From positions 120,090 to 184,089 of the forward strand of contig NZ_JAXMOR010000007.1 in assembly GCF_034669705.1 (NCBI RefSeq): a stretch of DNA of 64,000 nt, given 5' to 3'. This document shows, piece by piece, positions 8,917 through 17,258 of this stretch. Made by a program: the position numbers and the translations under genes. Numbering within the stretch: the stretch's first letter is position 1; each line of letters begins with the position of its first letter. This DNA is from Marinovum sp034669705. GTDB taxonomy: Bacteria; Pseudomonadota; Alphaproteobacteria; Rhodobacterales; Rhodobacteraceae. Below the pieces are notes generated by a model that was given only the letters and a program-made list of their open reading frames with translations, had not been told where the DNA came from and did not search any database.

Positions 8917-9630
8917 GTGGGTGAGCCGTTTCTGATCGGTGAGAGCATGACCGGGGGCTATGGCAAGGGGCCGGATATCCTGCATGACTGCACCATCGCT
9001 GTCGAGAAGGGCGAGATCGCGGTGATCGTCGGGCCCAACGGCGCCGGCAAGTCGACGGCGATGAAGGCGGTCTTTGGCATGCTCGACGTGCGCTCCGGCG
9101 CGGTGCGGCTGGATGGCGACGAGATCACATCGCTCAGCCCGCAGGACCGGGTGGCGCGCGGCATGGGCTTTGTGCCGCAGACCAGCAATATCTTCGGCTC
9201 GATGACGGTCGCGGAAAACCTCGAGATGGGGGCCTTCATCCGGCGCGACGACATTCGCGGCACCATGGAACAGGTCTACGAGCTGTTCCCGATCCTGCGC
9301 GAGAAGCGCAACCAGCCGGCGGGCGAGCTCTCTGGCGGGCAGCGCCAGCAGGTGGCGGTGGGACGCGCGCTGATGACCCAGCCGCAGGTGCTGATGCTCG
9401 ACGAGCCGACCGCCGGGGTCTCGCCCATCGTGATGGACGAGTTGTTCGACCGCATCATCGAGGTGGCGCGCACCGGGATTTCCATCCTGATGGTGGAGCA
9501 GAACGCCCGCCAGGCGCTGGAGATCGCCGACAAGGGCTATGTGCTGGTGCAGGGGCGCAATGCCCATACCGGCACCGGCAAGGACCTGCTGGCCGACCCA
9601 GAGGTCCGGCGCAGTTTTCTGGGGGGCTGA
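8917..9630 (+). CDS. livF: branched-chain amino acid ABC transporter ATPase LivF
   Basis: The second ATPase of the transporter (237 residues) carries Walker A GPNGAGKST, signature LSGGQRQQVAVGRALM, Walker B VLMLDEPTAGVSP and the H-loop region MVEQNARQAL. A GTG start at 8917 has AAGGAG six bases upstream and gives the family N-terminus GEPFLIGESMTGGYG; the in-frame ATG at 8902 has no good ribosome site. It is separated from livG by the 33-bp repeats and followed one base later by a small secreted-protein gene. Confidence 0.92.
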   Translation: MGEPFLIGESMTGGYGKGPDILHDCTIAVEKGEIAVIVGPNGAGKSTAMKAVFGMLDVRSGAVRLDGDEITSLSPQDRVARGMGFVPQTSNIFGSMTVAENLEMGAFIRRDDIRGTMEQVYELFPILREKRNQPAGELSGGQRQQVAVGRALMTQPQVLMLDEPTAGVSPIVMDELFDRIIEVARTGISILMVEQNARQALEIADKGYVLVQGRNAHTGTGKDLLADPEVRRSFLGG

Positions 9631-9631
9631 G

Positions 9632-10003
9632 ATGAGACAGGTTCCATCGACACTGGCAATGGCCGCATTCGCAGTGATGCCTTCGGTCGCGGCCTCGGCG
9701 GCCCTGGAGCGGTTGTGCCGCTTCGAGCGGCAAATACTTGACGGGGTCAGCCGGGTCGTCGATCTGCCGGTGATCGTCGACAGCAGCGGAGGCCGGGGCG
9801 AGGTTCTGATCGGCACCGGGGCGCGATATCCGGCCAGCATCCAGACCAGCGCGGCCGGAGCGATGGTCCTCGTATTTAGCACGGGCGTCTCTCGCGAAAC
9901 GATGACAATCGGGCCGGGCGGCGAAACGCTTTGGCAGATAAATTTCAACGACGGCAAGACAATGGCCTATGCGGGCAGTTGCGGCCCGAACCGCAAGAGG
10001 TAG
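9632..10003 (+). CDS. small secreted protein inside the liv operon
   Basis: The 123-residue product has an N-terminal signal-peptide-like segment (TLAMAAFAVMPSVAASA) and a mature domain of about 95 residues rich in beta-prone stretches, with two cysteines (RLCRFE and GSCGPN) that could form a disulfide. I recognise no family. The ATG starts one base after the livF stop and the gene ends three bases before livH, so it is co-transcribed and co-translated with the transporter. A periplasmic accessory role is only an inference from position. Confidence 0.75.
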   Translation: MRQVPSTLAMAAFAVMPSVAASAALERLCRFERQILDGVSRVVDLPVIVDSSGGRGEVLIGTGARYPASIQTSAAGAMVLVFSTGVSRETMTIGPGGETLWQINFNDGKTMAYAGSCGPNRKR

Positions 10004-10006
10004 CCG

Positions 10007-11017
10007 ATGGACCTGTTGAACGCATTCGTGGCGCTCGCCAATTTCGTGCTGATCCCGGCGGTGGCCTATGGTGCGCAGCTGGCGCTCGGCGCGCTCGGGG
10101 TGACGTTGATCTATGGCATCCTGCGGTTTTCCAACTTTGCCCATGGCGACACAATGGCCTTTGGCGCCATGGTGACGATCCTGGTGACCTGGCTGCTGCA
10201 GGGCTGGGGTGTAAGCCTCGGGCCGCTGCCCACCGCCCTGCTCGCCCTGCCCTTCGGCATCCTTGGCTGCATGGCGCTGGTGCTGCTGACCGACCGCATG
10301 GTCTATCGCTTCTACCGGGCGCAGCGGGTCAAGCCGGTGATCCTGGTGATCGTCTCGATGGGGGTGATGTTCGTCTATAACGGCGTGGTGCGTTTCATCA
10401 TCGGCGCCGATGACCAGCGCTTTGCCGATGGCGAACGCTTCATCATCTCGGTGCGCGATTTCAAGGAATTGACCGGTCTGGAAGAAGGCCTCGGCATCCG
10501 CACCACCCAAGGCCTGACGCTGGTAACGGCGGTGATCACCGTGGCGGCGCTGTTCTGGTTTCTCAACCGCACCCGCACCGGCAAGTCGATGCGGGCCTAT
10601 TCCGACAACGAGGACCTAGCGCTTCTGTCCGGCATCAACCCCGAGCGGGTGGTGATGATCACCTGGCTCTTGGTGGCGGCATTGGCGACCATTGCCGGCA
10701 CGCTCTACGGGCTCGACAAGACCTTCAAGCCCTTCACCTATTTCCAGCTGCTGCTGCCGGTCTTTGCCAGCGCCATCGTCGGCGGGCTGGGGTCTCCGAT
10801 CGGCGCGATTGCCGGTGGCTTTGTCATCGCCTTCTCCGAGGTCGGGATCACCTATGCCTGGAAGAAGGTGGCGGAATACCTGATGCCCGAGGCCTGGCAG
10901 CCCGACAGCCTGCTGCAGTTGCTGGGCACCGATTACAAGTTCGCGGTGAGTTTCGTCATCCTGGTGATCGTGCTGCTGATCCGGCCCACCGGGCTCTTCA
11001 AGGGGAAATCGGTATGA
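10007..11017 (+). CDS. livH: branched-chain amino acid ABC transporter permease LivH
   Basis: This 336-residue inner-membrane permease has about eight hydrophobic segments, LGALGVTLIYGILRFSNFAHG near residues 27-47 (the LivH N-terminal signature) and the conserved EAA-like loop near LLPVFASAIVGGLGSPIGA. It pairs with LivM to form the channel. AAGAGG precedes the ATG, and its stop overlaps the livM start as ATGA at 11014-11017, showing translational coupling. Confidence 0.93.
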   Translation: MDLLNAFVALANFVLIPAVAYGAQLALGALGVTLIYGILRFSNFAHGDTMAFGAMVTILVTWLLQGWGVSLGPLPTALLALPFGILGCMALVLLTDRMVYRFYRAQRVKPVILVIVSMGVMFVYNGVVRFIIGADDQRFADGERFIISVRDFKELTGLEEGLGIRTTQGLTLVTAVITVAALFWFLNRTRTGKSMRAYSDNEDLALLSGINPERVVMITWLLVAALATIAGTLYGLDKTFKPFTYFQLLLPVFASAIVGGLGSPIGAIAGGFVIAFSEVGITYAWKKVAEYLMPEAWQPDSLLQLLGTDYKFAVSFVILVIVLLIRPTGLFKGKSV

Positions 11018-12318
11018 GCCAACCCGTGAAAACCGCAGCGCTCTTTGCCTTCGTGGCGCTGCTGATCATCGGCACCGGGTTTGTCCAGAGCTGGAACTCG
11101 GCGCTGCTCATCCTCAACATGGGGCTGGTCTCGGCGCTGATGGCGCTGGGGGTGAACCTGCAATGGGGGTTTGCCGGGCTCTTCAACGTCGGTGTCATGG
11201 GCTTCGTGGCGCTGGGTGGGCTGGCCACGGTGGTGATCGCCATGCCGCCGGTGAAAGAGGCCTGGCAGGCCGGCGCCACCGGCGTGCTGGCGGCGCTGGC
11301 CGTGGGCGCGCTGACCCTGGCGCTGGCAGTCTGGGTGACGCGCCGGATGGCCAAGGGCTGGCTCAGGGCGCTGGTCACGCTGGCGGTGCTGGTGGCGGGC
11401 TTCGTGGCCTATCGCGCGCTGTTTGATCCGGGGGTGGACGCGATCGAGAGCATCAACCCGGCGCTGACCGGCTATCTCGGCGGGCTCGGCCTGCCGATCG
11501 TGCTGGCCTGGCCGGTGGGCGGGCTTCTGGCGGCCGGAGCGGCCTGGGTGATCGGCAAGACGGCGCTGGGGCTGCGCTCGGATTACCTGGCCATCGCGAC
11601 GCTGGGCATCGCCGAAATCATCATCGCGGTGCTCAAGAACGAGGACTGGCTGGCGCGCGGCGTCAAGAACGTGATCGGCCTGCCGCGGCCGATGCCGAAC
11701 GAGATCGACCTGCAGAACGATCCGGCCTTCGTCGAGCGCGCGGCGGGGCTTGGGATCGATGCCACCACTGCCTCGACGCTTTACGTCAAGCTCGGCTACG
11801 GGCTGATGTTTGCCGCGGTCCTGATTTTGGTGCTGGTGCTGGCGCAACTGGCGCTGAATTCGCCCTGGGGCCGGATGATGCGCGCCATTCGCGACAACGA
11901 GGTGGCGGCGCGCGCGATGGGCAAGGACGTGACCGCGCGGCATCTGCAGGTCTTCGTGCTGGGCTCGGCAATCTGCGGCGTGGCCGGCGCGATGATGACC
12001 ACCCTGGACGGCCAGTTGACGCCGGCCTCCTACCAGCCGCTGCGCTACACCTTCCTGATCTGGGTGATGGTGATCGTCGGCGGCTCGGGCAACAATTTCG
12101 GGGCGGTGCTGGGCGGTTTCCTGATCTGGTTCCTCTGGGTGCAGGTCGAGCCGATCGGCGCGGCGGTGATCGATCTGGTGACCTCGGGGATGGCGGACGG
12201 CTCCTGGCTCAAGGCGCATCTGCGCGACTCGGTGCAGCACATGCGGCTGCTGACCATGGGGGTGATCCTGCTTCTGGTCCTGCGGTTCGCGCCGCGGGGG
12301 TTGTTGCCGGAGCGGTGA
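11014..12318 (+). CDS. livM: branched-chain amino acid ABC transporter permease LivM
   Basis: The 434-residue inner-membrane permease carries the LivM hallmarks NLQWGFAGLFNVGVMGFVALGG and SDYLAIATLGIAEIII, and the EAA-like loop MRAIRDNEVAARAMGKDV. It overlaps livH by 4 bp and ends the operon. Its stop codon TGA ends at 12318 and is directly abutted, with no base between, by the stop codon of the convergent HNH endonuclease gene, so no room remains for an ordinary intergenic terminator. Confidence 0.93.
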   Translation: MSQPVKTAALFAFVALLIIGTGFVQSWNSALLILNMGLVSALMALGVNLQWGFAGLFNVGVMGFVALGGLATVVIAMPPVKEAWQAGATGVLAALAVGALTLALAVWVTRRMAKGWLRALVTLAVLVAGFVAYRALFDPGVDAIESINPALTGYLGGLGLPIVLAWPVGGLLAAGAAWVIGKTALGLRSDYLAIATLGIAEIIIAVLKNEDWLARGVKNVIGLPRPMPNEIDLQNDPAFVERAAGLGIDATTASTLYVKLGYGLMFAAVLILVLVLAQLALNSPWGRMMRAIRDNEVAARAMGKDVTARHLQVFVLGSAICGVAGAMMTTLDGQLTPASYQPLRYTFLIWVMVIVGGSGNNFGAVLGGFLIWFLWVQVEPIGAAVIDLVTSGMADGSWLKAHLRDSVQHMRLLTMGVILLLVLRFAPRGLLPER

Positions 12319-13278
12319 TTACACATGCTTCCGTGTGAACTTGATCGCGTTTTTGAGACTTTGAAGGTCACCGCCGTGGCCTTCAGAGTGGATTACGCGG
12401 TGACAAGTCGGGCAAAGCACGAGAAAGTCGTCCGGCACTTTGTAGCGACGACTTTCTCCCTCAGACAACGAACGCAAAGGCGCTATATGATGAACATCCA
12501 GCGGCACTTTAAGGATTGGACCATTGTACGCATAATCAACAAAAGGGTCTAAATCGCACCCTTCGCAGACCGGAGTTCGGCGTTCGAGAACGGCTTTGCG
12601 AACTTTAGGGGAGCGTTCAATCCGACGTGACAACAGGTACCGTCTTGTCTCTTTGATATCAGCAATACCGGACTCTTCAAGCATCGTATCGGTCGGCGTG
12701 GTGCCACCTCGGTTAATTAAAGCCTCATACGCATAAAGCATTTTTTCTAGGTCTTTAGATAGTAATTCGTCTGTTAGTTCGTCTGCTTTATACGTGCGGC
12801 CAAAGGCGTGGCCTGCGACGTATCCCAACGGCAGGTTGTCATTCGACCCCAAATCTATTGGGCGATCAGAGAAATCCCCTACGTAATCAGAAACCCGGTC
12901 GAAAATATCGCGCGCACGTCGCCTTAATACCTCTCGGCCACGGCTGATACCAAATTCTTGGTACACTGCAGTGGTGCCTTGGTTCATTGAAATAGTGATT
13001 TCTTCCGTCTGCGGATTAATGAGGTAAACGACGTAGAACCCTCGGGTTGCAGACTCGGTGATAAGAGGGTCATAAAAAGCCAGCCAAGGGACGGCTGCCC
13101 AGTTTCCCGCGCCGACGCTCGCCTTAACTGTAAGATCGAATGGCGAGAAAATAAGTGCTTTCTTTGCTTCTTTTGCAAGATCATGGCGTACAAATGCACC
13201 GAAAGCGCTGCCAGCAAACGGCTTTCCGCGTTCATAAACGTAGCTCTTCGCTAAACGAACTAACTTCTCTGACAACAT
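12319..13278 (-). CDS. McrB N-terminal-like (DUF3578) plus HNH endonuclease
   Basis: The 319-residue protein combines two parts. Residues about 30-120 resemble the MrcB_N/DUF3578 DNA-recognition domain of McrB-type modification-dependent restriction (GAGNWAAVPWLAFYDPLITES, FYVVYLI, SMNQGTTAVYQEFG). Residues about 235-315 form an HNH nuclease with CEGC, DVHHIAPL and LCPTCHRVIH (zinc-binding cysteines plus catalytic His). It is probably a stand-alone restriction enzyme cutting modified DNA, like ScoMcrA-type enzymes. Visibly lower GC than its neighbours points to transfer. Its ATG at 13276-13278 lies one base after the herA stop, with the ribosome site inside the herA tail. Confidence 0.82.
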   Translation of the reverse strand: MLSEKLVRLAKSYVYERGKPFAGSAFGAFVRHDLAKEAKKALIFSPFDLTVKASVGAGNWAAVPWLAFYDPLITESATRGFYVVYLINPQTEEITISMNQGTTAVYQEFGISRGREVLRRRARDIFDRVSDYVGDFSDRPIDLGSNDNLPLGYVAGHAFGRTYKADELTDELLSKDLEKMLYAYEALINRGGTTPTDTMLEESGIADIKETRRYLLSRRIERSPKVRKAVLERRTPVCEGCDLDPFVDYAYNGPILKVPLDVHHIAPLRSLSEGESRRYKVPDDFLVLCPTCHRVIHSEGHGGDLQSLKNAIKFTRKHV

Positions 13279-13279
13279 T

Positions 13280-14818
13280 TTACCGCCCTTTGAACAACCC
13301 GCCAAGAATGCCGCGAACGATGCGGCGGCCGGTGGTGCCCTTGAGCTCCTTGATCACTGCCTGGGTCATTGCCTCGCCGATCCCGCCACCACGCGACACC
13401 CGTCGCGAAGTCGAGCGGGTCACCCGCGTCCCCGAATAGCGCCGCCCCGCGCGGTACTCGCGCTCGGCCACCTCCGCCTCTTCCTCCTGCCGCTCCGCCT
13501 CCTCGGCCGCCTGCGCCGCCGCCTCGGCCCGTTTGGCGAGGATCTCATAGGCCGAATGCCGGTCCTGCAAAGTCTCGTACTTCCCGGCCAGCGGCGATCC
13601 GGCGATCAGTTGCGCCCGCGTGCCGGCATCGATCGGGCCCAGTTGCGACGACGGCGGCCGGATCAGCGTCCGCTCGGCCATCCCCGGCACGCCCTTCTTC
13701 TCCAGCAGAGAGGTCACCGCCTCGCCGACGCCGACCTCGCGGATCGCCGCTTCGATGTCGAAGCGCGGGTTGTCGCGATAGGTCTCGGCCGCCAGCCGCA
13801 GCGCCTTGCGGTCGCGGGCGGTAAAGGCGCGCAGGGCGTGCTGGATGCGGTTGCCGAGCTGGCCGAGAATGTCCTCCGGCACGTCGTCGGGGTTCTGGGT
13901 GATGAAGAACACGCCCACCCCCTTGGAGCGGATCAGCCGCGCCACCTGCTCGACCTTGTCGACCAGCGCCGGCGGCGCACCGTCGAACAGCAGATGCGCC
14001 TCGTCGAAGAAGAACACCAGCCGCGGCTTCTCGGGGTCGCCGACCTCGGGCAGCTCTTCGAAAAGCTCTGACAGGAGCCAGAGCAGGAAGGTCGCATAAA
14101 GCCGCGGCGCGGCCATCAGCCTGTCGGCGGCGAGGATGTTGATCCGCCCCCGGCCGTCGCTGTCGCAGGTCATCAGGTCGCCGAGCGCCAGCGCCGGCTC
14201 GCCGAACAGCCGCGCACCGCCCTGGTTCTCGAGCACCAGAAGCCGGCGCTGGATCGCGCCGATCGAGGCGGTGGAGACATTGCCGTAGCGCAGCGACAGG
14301 TCCTTGCGATTCTCGCCGACCCAGACCAGCAGCGCCTGCAGGTCCTTGAGGTCGAGCAGCGGCAGGCCCTGCTCGTCGGCCAGGCGAAAGGCGATGTTGA
14401 GGATACCCTCCTGTGCCTCCGACAGCTCGAGCAGGCGCGCCAGCAGCAGTGGGCCCATCTCAGACACGGTGGTGCGCACCGGGTGGCCCTGATCGCCGAA
14501 GAGGTCCCAGAAGGTGACCGGGAAGTTTTCATAGCGGTAGTCGTCAAAGCCGATCTTTGCCGCCCGTTCGGTGAAGGCCTGATGCAGCTTGAAATCGTCG
14601 CGCCCGGCCACCGCCAGCCCCGAGAGGTCGCCTTTCACGTCCGACAGGAACACCGGCACCCCGGCGGCGGAAAACCCCTCGGCGAGGATCTGCAGCGTCA
14701 CCGTCTTGCCGGTGCCGGTGGCGCCGGCGATCAGCCCGTGGCGGTTGGCATAGCCCAGCTTGAGCTCCTGTGGCGCACCGTACTCCGGCCCGCCGCCGCC
14801 AATGAAGATCTCCGACAT
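13280..14818 (-). CDS. HerA-like ATPase, DUF853 family
   Basis: This 512-residue cytoplasmic P-loop ATPase has Walker A GATGTGKTVTLQ near residue 35, Walker B RLVFFFDEAHLLFDGAP near 285 and the ITQNPDDVPEDILGQLGNRIQHALRAF sensor/arginine-finger region. The C-terminal tail is rich in Arg and Glu. DUF853 (YjgR) proteins are widespread relatives of HerA DNA translocases with poorly defined roles. The ATG at 14816-14818 has AGGAG ten bases upstream; a second ATG nine bases earlier is too close to that site. The HNH gene follows directly and may be translationally coupled to it. Confidence 0.88.
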   Translation of the reverse strand: MSEIFIGGGGPEYGAPQELKLGYANRHGLIAGATGTGKTVTLQILAEGFSAAGVPVFLSDVKGDLSGLAVAGRDDFKLHQAFTERAAKIGFDDYRYENFPVTFWDLFGDQGHPVRTTVSEMGPLLLARLLELSEAQEGILNIAFRLADEQGLPLLDLKDLQALLVWVGENRKDLSLRYGNVSTASIGAIQRRLLVLENQGGARLFGEPALALGDLMTCDSDGRGRINILAADRLMAAPRLYATFLLWLLSELFEELPEVGDPEKPRLVFFFDEAHLLFDGAPPALVDKVEQVARLIRSKGVGVFFITQNPDDVPEDILGQLGNRIQHALRAFTARDRKALRLAAETYRDNPRFDIEAAIREVGVGEAVTSLLEKKGVPGMAERTLIRPPSSQLGPIDAGTRAQLIAGSPLAGKYETLQDRHSAYEILAKRAEAAAQAAEEAERQEEEAEVAEREYRAGRRYSGTRVTRSTSRRVSRGGGIGEAMTQAVIKELKGTTGRRIVRGILGGLFKGR

Positions 14819-14961
14819 ACGCTGCATTCTCCTGACAAAATTCCGCCCGGGGTGCGAAAAAACGCCCGGGCAACCTTAACTTAACCTCTCCGTGTCAGTC
14901 TCGGCAATGTCCGGCATGCGGCTCAGGCCAAGTGCCGGATTGACTTCCTCCCTGTCAGACT

Positions 14962-14992
14962 GGCCGTGCCTGCGAAGGTACGGCCTTTTTTT
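14962..14992 (+). terminator. strong Rho-independent terminator in gene-free DNA
   Basis: A 10-bp stem (GGCCGTGCCT / AGGTACGGCC, one G-U pair) with a GCGA tetraloop is followed directly by seven T residues. No plus-strand coding gene lies upstream within 2.6 kb, so it likely ends a small RNA or an antisense transcript. Confidence 0.8.
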
Positions 14993-15137
14993 CAGGCCCC
15001 GCGACGGCAGGAAACCAAACCGCTTGGAGAGAGGCTGCGAAAAAAGTGAAAACTTGCCTGTTGACCGATGGCAAAATACTTCGTAGCGTCCCGGCAATGA
15101 CTAAGTCGGCCAGTCCGACGGGGAGCAAAAAATTGGG

Positions 15138-15170
15138 AAAGAGGCCGGTTCAACGGCCTCTTTTCTTTTT
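15138..15170 (+). terminator. second Rho-independent terminator in gene-free DNA
   Basis: AAAGAGGCCG pairs with CGGCCTCTTT around the loop GTTCAA, followed by TCTTTTT. It lies 146 bp after the previous hairpin and about 170 bp before ialB. Confidence 0.82.
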
Positions 15171-15341
15171 GGAGCAAAGGCTTGCAGCCGGTGCGTTGAC
15201 ATCTGTTCACGGATATATGCACCATTGCGGCCAAGCGCGTGGCCAAGACCGCCTGACAGGCGGGCGCGGCCATGCTAAGCGCTGCACCCAGGATTAAGCT
15301 GACCCATCCAACCGACGACATCTCAACCAGAGGGGGGCAAG

Positions 15342-16034
15342 ATGCCCAGAATTCTTTCCTTCGTGCCTTTGATCGCGCTGCTGGCGCTCGCCGCGCCGGT
15401 CACGGCGCAGGACGCCGCAGAAGACGATGCAGCACCCGCCGCAAGTGAAGAGACCGCAACCGAAACCGAAACCGAGACCCCGGCCGAGGACATGGCTGAC
15501 GAGGCCGATGAGACCGAGGCGCCTGCCGCGGAGCCTGCCGATGGGGTTGTGGCAGAGGCCGCTGATGGCGAGCCGGTGCTGGGCCAGACCTACATCAAGG
15601 AGCCGGTGGGCGACTGGGAGCTGCGCTGCATCCGCACCGAGACGCCGGGAGACGACCCCTGCCAGCTCTACCAGCTGCTCAAGGAAGGCGATGGAAACCC
15701 GCTGGCCGAGATCTCGCTGTTCCGGCTGCCCGAGGAGTCCAAGCTGCCGGCCGGCGCGACGATCATCGTGCCGCTCGAGACCCTGCTCACCGGCCAGCTC
15801 GGCATTTCGGTCGATGGCAGCCAGCCCAAGAGCTATCCGTTCTCCTTTTGCAACCGTCAGGGCTGCTATGCGCGGATCGGCCTGACCGCCGAGGACATCG
15901 CGTCGTTCAAACGCGGTGCCGAGGCCAAGGTGATGATCCGCCCCTTCGCCGCCCCCGACCAGGTGGTGACCTCGACCATGTCGCTGGCCGGCTTTACCGC
16001 CGGCTATGACAAGGCCAGCGTGATCAACCAGTAA
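15342..16034 (+). CDS. invasion associated locus B (IalB) family protein
   Basis: The 230-residue protein has a signal peptide (MPRILSFVPLIALLALAAPVTAQ), then an Ala/Glu/Thr-rich low-complexity linker (residues about 24-75), then the IalB domain (PF06776) with GDWELRCIRT, ISLFRLP and FCNRQGCYARIGL. Four cysteines (two in each end of the domain) suggest two disulfides, consistent with a periplasmic location. IalB proteins are widespread in non-pathogenic alphaproteobacteria and their role there is unclear. It is monocistronic, with its own ribosome site and terminator. Confidence 0.87.
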   Translation: MPRILSFVPLIALLALAAPVTAQDAAEDDAAPAASEETATETETETPAEDMADEADETEAPAAEPADGVVAEAADGEPVLGQTYIKEPVGDWELRCIRTETPGDDPCQLYQLLKEGDGNPLAEISLFRLPEESKLPAGATIIVPLETLLTGQLGISVDGSQPKSYPFSFCNRQGCYARIGLTAEDIASFKRGAEAKVMIRPFAAPDQVVTSTMSLAGFTAGYDKASVINQ

Positions 16035-16058
16035 ACCACGACCGGTTCCCAAACGGTG

Positions 16059-16083
16059 AACGCCGCCCCGAGGGGCGGCGTTT
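16059..16083 (+). terminator. Rho-independent terminator after ialB
   Basis: AACGCCGCC pairs with GGCGGCGTT around a CCGAGG loop and ends in TTT, 25 bp after the ialB stop and just before the convergent lpxB end. It may serve both strands. Confidence 0.8.
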
Positions 16084-16100
16084 GTCGTTTCGGACAAGGT

Positions 16101-17258
16101 TCAGAGACGGCCCAGACCGTCGAGCACGGCGCGGGCGGCGCGGATGCCGGGCGGCTCCTGCCCCTGCCCCAGCCGCGCCATGGTCAGCGCCATGGCCTCC
16201 TGCTGGCTCTGCGGCGCTTCGGCCAGCGCCAGCACCGCCGCGGCGATGTCGGAGGGCACGCAGGCAGCGCCCACGAACTCCGGAACCGCCCGGGTCTCTG
16301 ACACCAGATTGACCAGTGTCACTGTGTCGATCCGCAGCATCCGGCCGATGATCTGCCGCGACAGCCAGTTCATGTCATAGGCGATCACCATCGGCGTGCC
16401 CGCCGCCGCCAGCTCCAGCGACACCGTCCCCGAAGCCGCCAGCGCCAGATCGCCGGCGCGGAAGGCGGCGCGCTTTTCGGCCTGCGCATCCGGGGCCTTG
16501 CCGTCGAGGACCAGCGGCGCGCCGGGCCAGCCCGCGACCGCTGCCTGCACCATGTCCACCACCGGGCCGGCGGCGGGCACCACGATGCGCATCTCGGGCC
16601 TTCGGGCGCAGACCTCGGCCAGCACCGCGCCAAAGACCGGCCCCATGCGCGTCACCTCGCTGCGCCGCGAGCCCGGCAGCACCAAGAGCAGCGGCGCCGC
16701 GCCCAGCCCGTGACGGTCGCGGAACGCCTCTGCCTCAGTGGCGCTGGCCAGCGGATCGGTCACCACCGGGTGGCCGACGAAATCGCAGCGCATGCCGGCG
16801 GCCTCCATGTAGGGCGGCTCGAAGGGCAGCAGCGCCAGCACCTGATCGATGTGTTTCGCCATCTTGGCCGCACGCCCCGGCCGCCAGGCCCAGACCGTGG
16901 GCGCGACGTAATGCACCGTGCGGATGGTGCTGCGCGCCTTGACGATCTTGGCCACCCGCAGGCAGAACTCCGGCAAGTCGATGGTGATCAGCACATCAGG
17001 CTGCGCCGCGATCGCCGCCTCGGCGGCCTCGTTCACCCGGCGTTTCAGCGCCGGGTATTGCGACAGGATCTCGGTCAGCCCCATGATGCTGATATCGTCC
17101 ATCGGAAAGAGGCTGGAGAGCCCCGCCTCCTCCATCCGCGGCCCGCCGACACCGATGAATTCGACCTCGGTGTCAGGCATCAGGCTGCGAAACCCCGCCA
17201 TCAGCGCCGCGCCGAGCTTGTCGCCCGAGGGCTCGCCGGCGATGAGGAAGACCCGCAT
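16101..17258 (-). CDS. lpxB: lipid-A-disaccharide synthase
   Basis: LpxB (385 residues) joins UDP-2,3-diacylglucosamine and lipid X to make lipid A disaccharide at the inner-membrane face. Seen motifs are the N-terminal IAGEPSGDKLGAALM, VGGPRMEEAGLSSLFPMDDISIMGL, DLPEFCLRVAK, VAPTVWAWRPGRA, LALLPFEPPYM and the LVLPGSRRSEV glycosyltransferase core. It ends the envelope cluster and overlaps lpxI as ATGA at 17258. Confidence 0.95.
   Translation of the reverse strand: MRVFLIAGEPSGDKLGAALMAGFRSLMPDTEVEFIGVGGPRMEEAGLSSLFPMDDISIMGLTEILSQYPALKRRVNEAAEAAIAAQPDVLITIDLPEFCLRVAKIVKARSTIRTVHYVAPTVWAWRPGRAAKMAKHIDQVLALLPFEPPYMEAAGMRCDFVGHPVVTDPLASATEAEAFRDRHGLGAAPLLLVLPGSRRSEVTRMGPVFGAVLAEVCARRPEMRIVVPAAGPVVDMVQAAVAGWPGAPLVLDGKAPDAQAEKRAAFRAGDLALAASGTVSLELAAAGTPMVIAYDMNWLSRQIIGRMLRIDTVTLVNLVSETRAVPEFVGAACVPSDIAAAVLALAEAPQSQQEAMALTMARLGQGQEPPGIRAARAVLDGLGRL

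Larger units (their letters stand above)
14819..15341. other. 523-bp gene-free region with two strong plus-strand hairpins
   Basis: No convincing protein gene lies between the divergent herA-like and ialB genes. The plus strand carries two terminator-like hairpins (14962-14992 and 15138-15170) although no plus-strand gene ends nearby. This suggests one or two small non-coding transcripts starting within the region. A possible -35-like TTGACC occurs at about 15061. The ialB ribosome site (AGGGGGG) precedes 15342. Confidence 0.5.
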
